NCBI GenBank assembly: GCA_023548195.1
Contig: JAJHZJ010000693.1
Coordinates: forward strand, 952,501-1,016,500
Length of the DNA stretch: 64,000 bases
Direction: 5' to 3'
From: Bettongia penicillata ogilbyi
Taxonomy: Eukaryota > Chordata > Mammalia > Diprotodontia > Potoroidae
The notes under the pieces: generated by a model
Told to the model about the DNA's origin: nothing
Database searches by the model: none
The model's input: only the letters and a program-made list of their open reading frames with translations
Shown here: positions 12,166 to 23,324 of the stretch, piece after piece
Numbering within the stretch: the first letter of the stretch is position 1
How the letters are laid out: every line of letters begins with the position of its first letter
Made by a program: the position numbers and the translations under genes

Positions 12166-12539
12166 AAGAATCTTTTTGGTGTCCTGGATCTCCTCTGGCA
12201 GTCTGGTGAAGCCTATGGATTTCTTCTCAGAATAATATTTTTAAATCATGGAAGGACAAACTAAATTTCAGTTAAAACTTTAGTACAAATAAAGATGCAG
12301 TTTTTTTGTTTTTTTTGCATCCAAGTTCACAGACTCCCTGAAATCTATCTATAGATTCCAGGTTAAGAGCACCTGGATTGGTTGGTCTTCAAAATTCGTT
12401 CAAGCCCTAAATAATTCTATGATCCTAACTATGTGGCCCTAGGGAGGAAACCCCTTCCTCTCTTCCTCCAGCCTCAGTTCCTTTCTCTGCAAAATGGGGA
12501 ACTAAACCCTTGCACTCCTCCCCCCTCAGGCTTGTGCTA

Positions 12540-13110
12540 AAAGGAAAACTCTATAGAAAAAAGAGTTCTCTTTAAAGGGCTTCAATCCTTTGGATCTGTT
12601 TCTGGGGCTAGGTTTTGCCAGAGCAAGCTGGCAGATGGTCCCCAGGGCCGAGTTCGAGGCTCCTTGTACCCATGGGAATAGCAAGGCAGAGATGAGAAGT
12701 CAGCCTACTACAAACAGCCTATCATGTGAAGACCTGAGCTGTCTCTCCATCATCCTCATTGGCTGAGGCCCTGTTTATTTAAAACTTACCATCAAAATTA
12801 ACAGGGTGTACCCACGTGTTCCAGCAACAGCCCCTGGTACATGGTGTAGTTGAGACAAACAGATCTCTGTGTCCCTGGGACTTGGGGAGAGGGTAATTAT
12901 AAGGTGTTGACGGTTAAGCTCTAAATGGCCTGGGATGCAATTCTCTCTCAAGAGCCTAAGGCTGCCTCTCCCTTGCTGTCCCATTCCAAAGAAGGGCTTA
13001 AAACCGCCATGCACCCCTCCTATCACCACTGCACTCCCAGCAGCTTCTCTATCTCAGCTGGTATAGCCTGGCCAAGGAGGATCTCCAAGCACCTGGAGAG
13101 GCAGCTTGAA
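12540..13110. other. repeat-poor block, possible conserved non-coding element
   Basis: There is no recognisable repeat. It holds a CCAAT-type attggctgag, an E-box cacgtg (12813-12818) and a taattata homeodomain-like site near 12893. Short open frames lack coding signals. Confidence 0.4.
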
Positions 13111-13189
13111 AAAATGATGAAATCAGATATAGACAGAGTGAATGCATGAAGAAACAAAGAGTAGGGAGTCCCAATTAGACATGGGTCAG

Positions 13190-14100
13190 GGGACCTAGAT
13201 GCAGAGAACAGAGCTGGAAGAGGCTTTAGGGGTTATCTAGCTCCTCTGACACCTTCATTTTATACATGAAGAGACCAATGCCGAGACAGTTCAAGTGACT
13301 TGCCTAAGGTTTCACAGGCACTATTGATGAGGTTCAAACTTTGGGAACTTCCTTGAGCTCCCCTGGAATCTTCCCCCTTAATCTGGCCTTTCTTACTCAA
13401 ATCTTATCTTCCAATTTGCTCTGGCAGTCTCAGGAAGCCCATGGGCTTTTCATTATCATTTCAGATCTCTTGCACTCCCCACCCTTGATCCCATCAAAAC
13501 CCCAGTCCCCAGGCTGCCATCAAGATCTGTATCCATTCCCATACAGCCCCTATCAAGATCTCTGGATTGCCCCACCTGCTTCCCACACAAACCCACCATG
13601 TGTCTGATATCTCCTGATAGCCTCCAGGTGTTTCCAGCCTTTGACCCTCCTTGGACTTCTCCTCAAGACCCTTCCTAAACCCCTCCTCCCATCACCCTGG
13701 ACTACTAGACACCCCCCCCCCCAGATTCCTCCAATATTCTTTTCTGTATTTAAGTCCCACCTTGCCTCCATGAAGGCGCTCAGATTCAATCCAGCTTAGA
13801 CTCTGTCTAGTTGGATTCTATCTGGCCCGCTTGTGAATACAAGCGTTACAAATGCTTAGGCTCCTTAAGAGGCAGCCCAATTAGGCGAATCCTTAATAAA
13901 CTTTGTTTTCTTTGGCTTTAAGAAGGCTTGAGTTGAATTCATTCATTCGAGCACGACCCGGACTGTCCGTATTTTGGGGTTCACCCATCACCCATAACCC
14001 TCATCACTATGAGGGATCTGAGGTCTCTGACTTCAAATCCAGTGTGTCTTCCACCACCCTGGGTGTCCACTCTAGTTGTTGCAACTGGAAACAATTCCTC
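13190..14100 (-). mobile_element. MIR-like SINE split by a solo LTR
   Basis: The MIR halves are 13190-13324 and 14007-14100. Removing 13325-14010 rejoins '...ttcacaggcactat' to 'gagggatctgaggtctctgac', the normal MIR order. Confidence 0.8.
13325..14006 (+). mobile_element. solo LTR of an endogenous retrovirus
   Basis: 682 bp with inverted ends TGATGAGGTT...AACCCTCATCA and a 4-bp target duplication CTAT (13321-13324 and 14007-14010). A TATA-like tatttaa lies at 13747-13753 and a poly(A) signal AATAAA at 13895-13900. A 4-bp duplication suits a gamma/ERV1-type integrase. No internal viral genes are present, so it is a recombined solo LTR. Confidence 0.85.
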
Positions 14101-14639
14101 GGTAAGCCTCTTTTATCAGAAACTGGAGTGACAAAGGAGATAGTAGTGGGAGATATCAAGGGATTCTTAGACAAAGAGACGGAAGAAAGTGGGTGCTTGT
14201 AGTAATTGGCCTGTTCTCAGCATATTGGTGAAGTTCTCAGCTAAGGGTATGGAAGGAGAGAATAAAAAGTCTAGAACAGCCTCTGTGGGGACAGAGAATT
14301 AGGAAGAAGTCAAGGATTGCCTTGATGCAGCAAGAGCCCAGTTGAGGTTGGATAACACCCATCTGTCTCAGAGCCAGACCTCTGTGTCGCTCCAGTCAGC
14401 ATCTCCTCCCTCTGTGCCGTTAATCCCACCTATAGTACCATGCATATTGTACACCTCTAAGATCCCCACTAGGACCCTCAGTCTCTCTGCCCAACTCCTG
14501 TCTCACTAGTGAGGAAACTGAGGTTTACCAAGGGATTAATAGTCTCCTATTCATTCACTGCTCACTTCTGCCCTAGATAATCCTGCTCTTCCTCGAAGGC
14601 TCAGCCTGAATACCACATCCTCCCACCACCATCATCCTA

Positions 14640-14880
14640 GACAGTTTTTATTTAGGGCTTTAAGGATGGCCAAACCCCTTTCCATAGATTATCTCATTGA
14701 TCCCCACAACAATCCTGTAGGTAAGGGCTATTATTCCCATTTTATAGATGAGGAAAACCGAGGCTGAGGGAAATTGCTCACACTTGCTCAGTCACACGGC
14801 TATTAAGTGTCTGAGGCCAGATTCAAACTCCTGTCTATCCTGAATCCAAGCCCAGCATTCAGTCCCCCAGGCACCGCTAG
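14640..14880 (-). mobile_element. MAR-type SINE
   Basis: Antisense order: tail, 'cattttatagatgaggaaa', 'cacacggctattaagtgtctgaggccagattcaaa', head. Confidence 0.82.
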
Positions 14881-14999
14881 CTACCACTGTCCTCTCTCCC
14901 AACACTCCCTTGCATTTACTCAGTGTATTCATGCATTTTTTATATTGTTGGATGGCTTAATTTTTATCTTTCTTGTCCCAGTGCCTGTCAAATGGCAGG

Positions 15000-15080
15000 A
15001 ATTTAATGAATTTGGTTAAGTTTAATTAAAAATTAAATTGATCTAATCAATTAAACTTGATTGGCTAATAAATTTGATAA
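15000..15080. repeat. AT-rich palindromic patch
   Basis: Short inverted words of the attaattaa/ttaattgat type. It is probably decayed simple repeat. Confidence 0.4.
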
Positions 15081-15839
15081 AGTTGACTGATAGGATGAAC
15101 GGAATGGACTTAACTCATGCCTGCTAGTGAACAAGAATGGCAGGCTCTCTATACTCTCTGTCTAGCCCTGGGTCACTGGGCAGGAGGAGCACTAGCTAAA
15201 GAAAGGCTGAGGGGGAGAAGGGGAAGTGGACATTCAAGAGTTACCTTGGGGAATGCGCTCACTTTCCTAATAATCACGTAACTGCAGAAGAGCAGTGGGA
15301 TCACCTCTTATCCACCTAATCAATTCCCTGGGGGCCTCACGACACTGGCTGCTATGATATCCCCGTAATGTGGATTAGGAAAGTGAGGCAGTGAGGTATA
15401 ATTGAAGAAAACCAAATAGAGAATCTGAAAAGGAAGGTTTTGGTCTGTGTGACCTCGGGTAAGTCATTTCATGTCCATGGACCTCAGTTTCCTCTTCTGT
15501 AAAGATAAGGGCACAAGCTTGATCTTCATAACTCCCAAGGTATATTCTAGTCCTGAAGGGCTATGGACAAGGGTGGGTATGATGCCAAGTCCTATGGAGA
15601 GACTTGGGGTCCCAGAAGCGATCTTAGAGGCCAGGCCTCTGGCCCTAAATGTGGGACACCAAACCCTTTGCTTTCTCAGAGGGGAAGAAGGTGTGTGGGA
15701 CCAGCCAATTCTCAAAATGCCTGGACAAATCCATTAATATCCGGGGTTTGACAGGCATCTATTCCAGACCATCTGTAACGTACAATCTTGGACAGGTCAC
15801 AAGGGACAGGCGAGATTAAGGCCTGAAGTCATTGAGACA

Positions 15840-15950
15840 GGACTTGCATAAGTTATTTCTGTTTGTTTCGTCTTTGTATTCCCAGTACTTAGTACAATGC
15901 CTGGCACACAGTAAGTTCTCATGAAACACTTGTGGACTGATCCGTACAGC
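15840..15950 (+). mobile_element. L2 3' terminus
   Basis: Ends 'acaatgcctggcacacagtaagttctcatgaaacacttgtggactga'. Confidence 0.75.
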
Positions 15951-16044
15951 TCCTTTCCATGCCTTTTACCTATGTTATCATCCCATTTTACAGTTGAGGC
16001 CCAAAGAGGTGAAATGATTTCATATGTTCATTCACACAGCAGCT

Positions 16045-16420
16045 AATGTTGGCGGCAGCCAGGTAGTGTACCGGACAGGGTACTGGACTGGGAGTCCAGA
16101 AGAGCTAAGATGGAATCTGGATTCAGACACTTACTAACTTTGTGACCCTAGCTGAGTCCCTTAACTTTGGCCTTGTTTCATCATCTGTAAAATGGGAATA
16201 AGAATGTCGGTCTCCCATTTGGGTGTTGTCTCCCCCATTATTTTGCAAGTTCCTTGAGGGCAGGGGCTATTCTGGCCTTTCTTTGTATCCCCAAGAGTTT
16301 AGCACAGCATGTGGGACATTGTAGGCTCTTGATAAACACTTGTTTACTTGACTTGCGAGAATCAAATGAGATCACATATGTAAAGGTTTTTGAAAAATTT
16401 AAAATAATATATGAACATTA
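16045..16420 (+). mobile_element. MAR SINE with nested L2 end
   Basis: The SINE head and core (16045-16208) and its tail ('gagaatcaaatgagatcacata', 16358-16420) are separated by an L2 3' end at about 16210-16355. Confidence 0.75.
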
Positions 16421-16585
16421 GTTATTATTACCACATTATTATATTAGATATTATTATGTTATTACATTATTGTAACATATTACATTATTATTATATTATG
16501 CAATATATGTTATATTTATATTAAAAATAATGTTATTACTTATACATTATCATTACAATCACTATTAAAATTATTATTAATATAA
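16420..16585. repeat. AT-rich simple repeat
   Basis: ATT/ATA-rich tract grown from the SINE tail 'ttattattacc'. Confidence 0.85.
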
Positions 16586-16749
16586 TTCACTGAGGTAGGA
16601 TTTGAACTCATGTCTTCCTGACTCCAGGACCAGCCTTGCCATCCAGGTCCCTATTTTATAGTGAAAACTATAACAGAAAGTGAATACAAGAGAGGGGAAG
16701 GGGCTTCCTCCACTGTCACATAGCTCTCAAAGTCATAAGATGATAACAA

Positions 16750-16920
16750 GCACAAAACTAGACTGGAAAGAGCCTTAGAGGCCATCCCTCTCATTTTACA
16801 CCTAAGGAAACTAAGTCTCAGAGAGGATAACTCATCCAAAGCAGGAAATAAGAACCAGAAGGAGTATTTGAACCCAGGTTCTCTGAGTCCACACCAACGT
16901 TCTTTCCAAAATGGGACTTT
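16750..16920 (-). mobile_element. MIR-like SINE
   Basis: 'ctcattttacacctaaggaaactaagtctcagagagg' then 'tttgaacccaggttctctgagtcc'. Confidence 0.72.
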
Positions 16921-17026
16921 CTGATTCCAAATCCAGTCATCGTATTTATCTAGCATCACCACTTATCTGGTACTTAGTAGAGATCTACAGTGAAGATAAG
17001 GAATACATAGGAAGTCTGCTTCTACA

Positions 17027-17447
17027 ATGGCAGATAATAGGCACGGGACCCCATCACCAAGCAGATTCTAGCCATTGAACCTCATCATTGACAACAGGAG
17101 ATTCTAGCCACTGGACCCCATCACCAAGAAGGGTAGATTCTAGCCACTGGACCCCATCACCAAGAAGGGTAGATTCTAGCCACTGGACCCCATCACCAAG
17201 AAGGGTAGATTCTAGCCACTGGACCCCATCACTGATGATGGCAGATTCTAGGCACTGGACCGGATCACTGACGATGGCAGATTCTAGGCACTGGACCCCA
17301 TCACTGATGATGGCAGATTCTAGGCACTGGACCGGATCACTGACGATGGCAGATTCTAGGCACTGGACCCCATCACTGACGATGGCAGATTCTAGGCACT
17401 GAAGCCCATCACTGATGATGGCAGATTCTAGGCACTGGACCTCATCA
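17027..17447 (+). repeat. 36-bp minisatellite with 72-bp higher-order unit
   Basis: The unit is 'agattctaggcactggac' plus 'cccatcactgatgatggc', or the variant 'cccatcaccaagaagggt', with 11-12 copies. From about 17217, units with 'ccccatcactgatgatgg' and 'cggatcactgacgatgg' alternate, giving a 72-bp period. Because 36 is a multiple of 3, both strands carry repetitive open frames; these are not genes. Confidence 0.95.
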
Positions 17448-17559
17448 CCTCCCCATGTAGTGGATCCTGAGAAGGCGCCTGGAGCAAGGAGGGTAAGTGG
17501 AGGACTTTGGCCTGGTACATGGAGGGAGTGCATGGAAAGAAACTGACCATCTGAGCCCC

Positions 17560-18080
17560 TTCCAGGGTGGCTCATCTTTCAACTTGAAAAGCCGCTCCAG
17601 AGGCCCAAAGAGGCAGGGGGCCCAGGAGAGGGAAACAAGAGTTTAAAGAGCAGCTGTGTTCCTAATTTCCCCAGAAGGAGTCCTGGCTGCCACTCCTCCG
17701 TGCTGAATTTTCGCCATTAAAAACAAACAATATCATTTGGTTCAATATAAAATGAATTACAGTAAATTAAACCGTGGGAGCCATGTGGTGGGGAGAGCCC
17801 TTCCATTGTCAGGCATGTATCGAAGGCAGTTTTTCATTTTCACTGGGGGAGGAACAACAGCTTGGGGGGTGTGGAGTCCTGGGAAAATAAATAAGGAGAG
17901 AGTCCAAGGAGGGGAGGCTGGGATCCGGGAAGTCCCAAGTGCCTTCCCTGTCCTTATCCCTGTCCCTGTGGCCCCTGCCTCCTCCACTCCCCTTGCTCTC
18001 ACCGTATGGGCTCCAATGGTCTCCCGGGGAACAGATTACAGAAAAAAACAAAACAAAGAAAAAAATAGAGATGGATGAGC
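17560..18080. other. repeat-poor block, possible conserved non-coding element
   Basis: No known repeat words. AT-rich motifs (gccattaaaaacaaacaa, aatgaattacagtaaatt) sit next to GC-rich sequence, a common enhancer texture. Confidence 0.4.
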
Positions 18081-18304
18081 TCTGGGGACAGAGGACAGAG
18101 ATGGCTTGGCCCTAGAGAGACAGGGGACAAGGGATGCTAGGGGAGGAGGATTTAGAAACCAGGGAATCTGAAAACTCCAAGGATCCCTGGAGAGAAGTGA
18201 GTTTTCTCCTCAACAACTCCAATAGGGCTGTACCTGTGAGTAGCCACTGGACCTTCGCATGACTGAACAGATCTTAGGTTAATGAGCTGGAAGAGGTACT
18301 AGGT

Positions 18305-18440
18305 CAGAGAGCCCTTGCATGTCAGAGCTGAGAGGGGCCTCAGAACAGGGAATGTCAGACCTGGGAGGGGCCTAGAACAGGGAATGTCAGAGTTGGCAGG
18401 GGCCTTAGGACAAAAAAATGTCAGGGATGGGAGGGGCCTT
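18305..18440 (-). repeat. 33-bp minisatellite, about 4 units
   Basis: Reverse-strand copies of the 'gttctgaggcccctcccagc' unit follow a MIR-like SINE remnant (18440-18700). Confidence 0.85.
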
Positions 18441-18699
18441 AGAGAATGTCAGAGATGCAGGTTGAACTAATCCCACATCCTCGTTGTACAGCTGAGGGAG
18501 CAAGGGCTTGAAACGTAACTCCTGCAAAGCTGCAGAGTAAGTTCCCATGCCTTAGATGTCTTAGATTCCAACATCTCTCGCATTTTGCCCAAGAGAAGAC
18601 TGAGCCATGCAGGGAGAAAGACCCTTGCCCAGGGTTCTGTAAGTTGGAGGAGGTGGCCCAGGTCCTCTGCCTCCCAATCCAGGACTCTTCTCATGACAC

Positions 18700-19100
18700 T
18701 GCCCTGACTGGGGGTGGGGTAGGGTGGAAAGGTAAAGTGGCCAAGGGGCAGCTCAGAGGCAGGGCACTTGAAATGCCAAGGCATGGGGCCTGTGAGGGGC
18801 TCCCTCCACAGCTTTGCCTCTCCAGGTCCCATGGGCCATTGGGAGCTTGGCTGCTGGCTGGCCACTAAGTGGGACCTGAAGCTTTACGAGGACAGAGGGA
18901 AGGAAAAGAAAGGCTTCCTGGTCCCTTCCCCAGTGACACCACAAGGAGCCTGGTCCATGGCCACCAAATTACACAGAGTCCAGCACCCTCACCACAGAGC
19001 TGTTCACCTGTCAAAAGCGTCTCCAGGGCTCTTTCAGATCTAAATCCTACGATCCCCAGACAAAGTAAGTAATAATATGTCCCAGACATACCATGTCCCG
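18700..19100. other. unique intronic sequence
   Basis: No repeat or gene recognised. Overlapping frames on both strands look random. Confidence 0.35.
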
Positions 19101-19104
19101 GAGA

Positions 19105-19445
19105 TAACAGGGGGAAGAGGCTGTGTGATGTAATGCCTAGAATGCCAGAAGACCTAAGTTCAAATCTCCCCTCAGAAACTTACTTGATTCTGCACAAGTC
19201 ACTTAGCATTTCTATAGAGCCTACTGTGTGGCAGGCACTTTGTAAGTATTATTTCATTTGGTCCTCAACAACAATCCTAGAAACTAGGTGTGATTATTAC
19301 CCCATTTTACAGTGGAGAAAACTGAGGCAAACAGTTTGAGTGATTTGCCCAAGGTCAATTAGCTATAAAGTGTTTGAGGTCACATTTGAATTCAGGTCTC
19401 CCTGACTCCAGACCCAGGCTCTATCCACTGTGCCACCCAGCTACC
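19105..19445. mobile_element. SINE head (+) followed by a SINE (-)
   Basis: A plus-strand head and core lies at 19105-19210. An antisense full MAR element lies at 19210-19445, ending 'ctatccactgtgccacccagctacc'. Confidence 0.82.
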
Positions 19446-19544
19446 TCTAAGTGTCTTAAGGTGCCAGGCATTGTGTTAACTTCTGGGGATACAAAGAAAT
19501 GCAAACACAGTCCCTGCTTTATGGGGCTCATATCTTAACAGAGG

Positions 19545-19960
19545 AGAACTTTGTTGTGGTGGTTGAATGGTGTCACTTTTCATGACTCCATATGGGGTTT
19601 TCTTGGCAGAGATAATTGGAGTGGTTTGCCATTTCCTTCTCCTTATTTTACAGATGAGAAAACTGAGGCAAACAGGACTAAATGAATTGTCCAGGGTCAC
19701 ATAGCTAATAAGTGGCTGATTCTTTGTGATCCAATGGACCTATACTGCCCTTGGTGTTTTCTCGAAGAGATAATAGAGTGGTTGGCCATTTTATCTTCCA
19801 GCTCATTTTACAGATGAGGAAACTCAGGCAAACATAGTTAAGTGACTTGCCCAGGGTCACACAGCTAGAAAATGTCTGGGACTGGATTTGAATTCTCAAA
19901 GAGGAGTTTTTCTGACTCCAGGCCTGGTGCTTTATTCACTGTACTACCTGGCTGCCATGG
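19545..19960 (-). mobile_element. two head-to-tail marsupial SINEs
   Basis: Antisense elements at 19545-19722 (headless) and 19722-19960. Both carry the 'tttcttggcagagata...tttgccatttccttctcc' tail. Confidence 0.85.
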
Positions 19961-20311
19961 TAAATTACTAAGAATTCATTTATTCATTCAACAAGCACTT
20001 AAGGGATGTGTTCCTGATGCCAATCACTGCTCGAGGCCTTAGAAAAATGTAATAGATCCTGCCCTCAAACTGCTTACATAGCATTTAAGAACATAGCATT
20101 TAAGAGCTGGAAAGAATCTTACAGATCTCAGAGAGAAACACAAATACAAAGGGACCCCTGAGGCCTCCAGTAGGACTCCTGCGTGAACAAAAACCCCAAC
20201 CAGAACATCCCCTAAGTGGTCACCAGTTCCTGCCTCCAGAGCTCCCAGGAGTAAGGAAACTCCCAAGGCAACCTGTTCCACTGTGAGTCAGCTCAAATCT
20301 CTAGTAAGTGT

Positions 20312-21885
20312 GGCCCAGCATTAAATCAAAATTTCCCAGTCATATCAGATCTTAAACTATATTGTGAAGCAGCCATCATCAAAACTACTTAGTACTGGCT
20401 AAGAAATAGAAGGGTGGATCGGTGGAATAGGTTAGGTACACAAGGCACAGTAGTCAATGACTATAATAATCTGCTGTTAGATAAACCCAAAGACTCCAGC
20501 TTCTGGGATAAGAATTCACTATTTGACAAAAACTGCCAGGAAAACTGGAAAATACTTCGGCAGAAACTGGGTATAGACCAATGACTGACACCATATACCA
20601 AAATAAAGTTCAAATAAGTACATCATTGAGATATAAAGGCTGATACTATAAGCAAACCAGGGGAGCAAGGAATAGTTTATCTTTCAGATTAATGGAGAAT
20701 TGAGGGATTTATAACTAAACAAGAGATAGAGAACATTATGAAATGCAAAGTGGGTAATTTTGATTACATTAAATTGAAAATTTTTTGCACAAACAAAGCC
20801 AATGCAACCAAGATTAGGAGGAAGCAGAAAACTTGGAAAGAATATTTACAACCAGTGTCTCTGATAAAGGCCTTATTTCTGAAGAGAGAGAAAGACAGAG
20901 AGAGACAGAGAACTGAGTCAAATTTATAAGAATACAAGTCATTCTCCAATGGATAAATGGTTAAAGGATATAAACAGGAAGTTTTCAGAGGAAGAAATTA
21001 AAGCTATCTATAGTCATATGAAAAAATGCTCTAAATCAATATGATTAGAGAAATGCAAATCAAAACAATTCTAAGGTACCATGTCATACCTATTAGATTG
21101 CTAACATGATAAAACAGGAAAACAATAAATGTTGGGAAAGATGTGATAAAATTGGAACAATAATGCATTGTTGGTGGAGCTGTGAACTGATCCAACCATT
21201 CTGGAGAACAATTTGGAACTATGCCCAAAGAACTACAAAAATGTGCCATACCCTTTGACCCAGCAATACCACTTCTAGGGCTGTATCCCAAAGAGATCAT
21301 AAAAAGGGGGAAAGGACCCACACGTACAAAATTTACAGCAGCTCTTTTTGTTGTGACCAAGAACTGGAAATCAAGAGGATGTCCATCGATTGGGGAATGG
21401 CTGAACAAGTTGTAGTATATGAGTGTAATGGAATACTATTGTGCTATATGAAATGATGAGCAGGGAGACTTCTGAAAAACCTGGAAAGACTTATATGATC
21501 TGATGCTGAGTGAAGTGTGCAGAACCAGGAGAACATTGTACATAATAAGAGCCACACTGTGCCATGACCTAAAACAATTTCAAAGGACTCACGATGGAAA
21601 ATGCCATCCACATCTAGAGAAAGAGCTATGGAGTTGGAATGCAGAATGAAACAGATTACTTTCTTTTTTTAATTTTATTTTTTTTTCTTTCTCATGGTTT
21701 CTCCCATTCATTATAATTCTTCTATGCAACACGACTAATGTGAAAATATGTTTAATAGGAATGCATGTTTAGATCCTGTATCAGATTACATGTCATCTTA
21801 GCGAGGGAGGGGGAGAAAATTTAAAACTCATGGAAGTGAATGTTGAAAACTAAAAATAAGTAATTAAAAAAAAAATAATCCTGTC
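20312..21885 (+). mobile_element. L1 LINE, ORF2 C-terminal part and 3' UTR, 5'-truncated
   Basis: The translation shows L1 ORF2 C-terminal words such as AIPFDPAIPLLGLYPKEII and NWKSRGCPSIGEWLNKL, interrupted by stops. The 3' UTR ends in an A-rich tail near 21885. It cannot encode a working protein. Confidence 0.92.
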
Positions 21886-22039
21886 TTAGGAAGTGTACAT
21901 CCCTACCAATCGACAATTCCTCCCTACAAATGCAAAGGTCTCAAAGAAAAGACAGGCTTTATCATCTTTTAAGTAACTTGGTGTCCCATCCACCACTCTG
22001 GCCTACCTATGAGAAAGACAAGTGACCAAAGTGAAGGTG

Positions 22040-22215
22040 AAGTTGATAAAACTCAAACCAGAATACAATTACATATATATGTAATATATACTATATAAGA
22101 TATAATATTTAATATATACACAATTATGGATAATATAGATAATATATAACATATACAATTATATATAATATATATCTTATATATATATATATATATATAT
22201 ATAAATTATATAAAT
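22040..22215. repeat. TA-rich simple repeat
   Basis: (TA)n and ATATAATATA-type units; about 22173-22200 is a pure (AT)n run. Confidence 0.92.
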
Positions 22216-22217
22216 TT

Positions 22218-22690
22218 CCCTCTTTATAACTCCCATGTTTCTTGTTCTTCCCTCTGGGGTCAAACTGAAAAAGTCTCATAATTCCCCCAAAGGACAACCC
22301 TACAAATGCTTGAAAACAACTCTATGTCCCCACTAAGCCTTCATTTTTTCATGCTAAACACTCTCCACTTTTTGAAATCAGACCTCACATCTTTCCTTTT
22401 CTTTGTATTTGTATGGTCAGTCCTTAGTGCAGAGCCTGGCACACAGTTGGTGCTTAATGAATACTTGTTGACTGATAATATGTAACATCATTTTGAAGTA
22501 TTTCACTATTCTGGTAGAGCTTCTTTAGACAATCTCTAGTTTATAAGCAATGGTCTTCCCAAAATGTAGTACCTAGAAATGAATACCCTACTCCAGGCAT
22601 GCTCTGACCAGGGCAGAAGACTGTGGGATGTTTGCCTCTCCTTGTGGACTTGCCTCTTCCATCCCTGCACAGTATCACAGAACTGGGGAA
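22218..22690 (-). mobile_element. L3/CR1 LINE 3' end
   Basis: Antisense L3 words: 'ttgttcttccctctggggtcaaa', 'ctccaggcatgctctgaccagggcagaagactgtgggatg'. An L2-type end is nested at 22395-22475. Confidence 0.72.
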
Positions 22691-22819
22691 TTGGAAGGGG
22701 AAACCTTCACTGATTGTCTTAAGTAATATATGAGAAAAAGAATCCACTACAACATACTCAAGTTGGTCATCCCTGAAGACTTTTCATGGATAGGCATCCA
22801 AGTTAACATTTCACTCTGG

Positions 22820-22880
22820 GACAGATCTAGTGGCTCAGTGGATAGAGCCCCCAGTCAGGAAGGCTTGGGTTCAAATTTGA
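22820..22880 (+). mobile_element. SINE head fragment
   Basis: 'agtggctcagtggatagagcccccagtcaggaaggcttgggttcaaat', then a (TA/TG) run. Confidence 0.65.
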
Positions 22881-22984
22881 TCATATATATATGTGTATGT
22901 ATATGTGAACAGGTGCTGGGAGTTAGCCCAGAGCCTGAGACACAAGCTGGCTCACTGTAATTGTATCTTCCTTTTATTGATTTT

Positions 22985-23165
22985 TGGTAACAATCTATTT
23001 AATAACGTTTGAGAATTTCCCAGAAATTTAAGTCAAGTCTCAACATTCTTCAGGTCTTCAGTGGGTACCTTCATGATCTTCCAAATATCACTGAGAAAAG
23101 TTCAGCAATCACATTGGCTATTTTTTTCAGCCCTGGAGGATTGAGTTTATCTGGGCTAGGTGGCT
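22985..23165 (-). mobile_element. L3/CR1 LINE fragment
   Basis: 'gttcagcaatcacattggct' and 'agccctggaggattgagtttatctgggc' match the antisense RT-upstream region of L3. MIR antisense sequence follows to 23230. Confidence 0.6.
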
Positions 23166-23324
23166 CACTTTACAGATGAGGAAACTGAGGCCCAGAGAGG
23201 GGAGGTGTCTCACACAGTCATGTCTTTAGTCAGTAGCATGTATCAGGTTCCTTTTAAATCAAAGCAAACTCAACTCAATTTTGCATTTATTAAGTGCCTG
23301 CTATGAGACAGCTAGATGGCCTCT

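Noticed and set aside
17054..17575. 173-codon minus-strand repetitive protein
   Set aside because: Translation of a 36-bp minisatellite; no start context or homology.
20738..21415. Open frames with recognisable L1 ORF2 words
   Set aside because: Pieces of a dead L1, not host genes.
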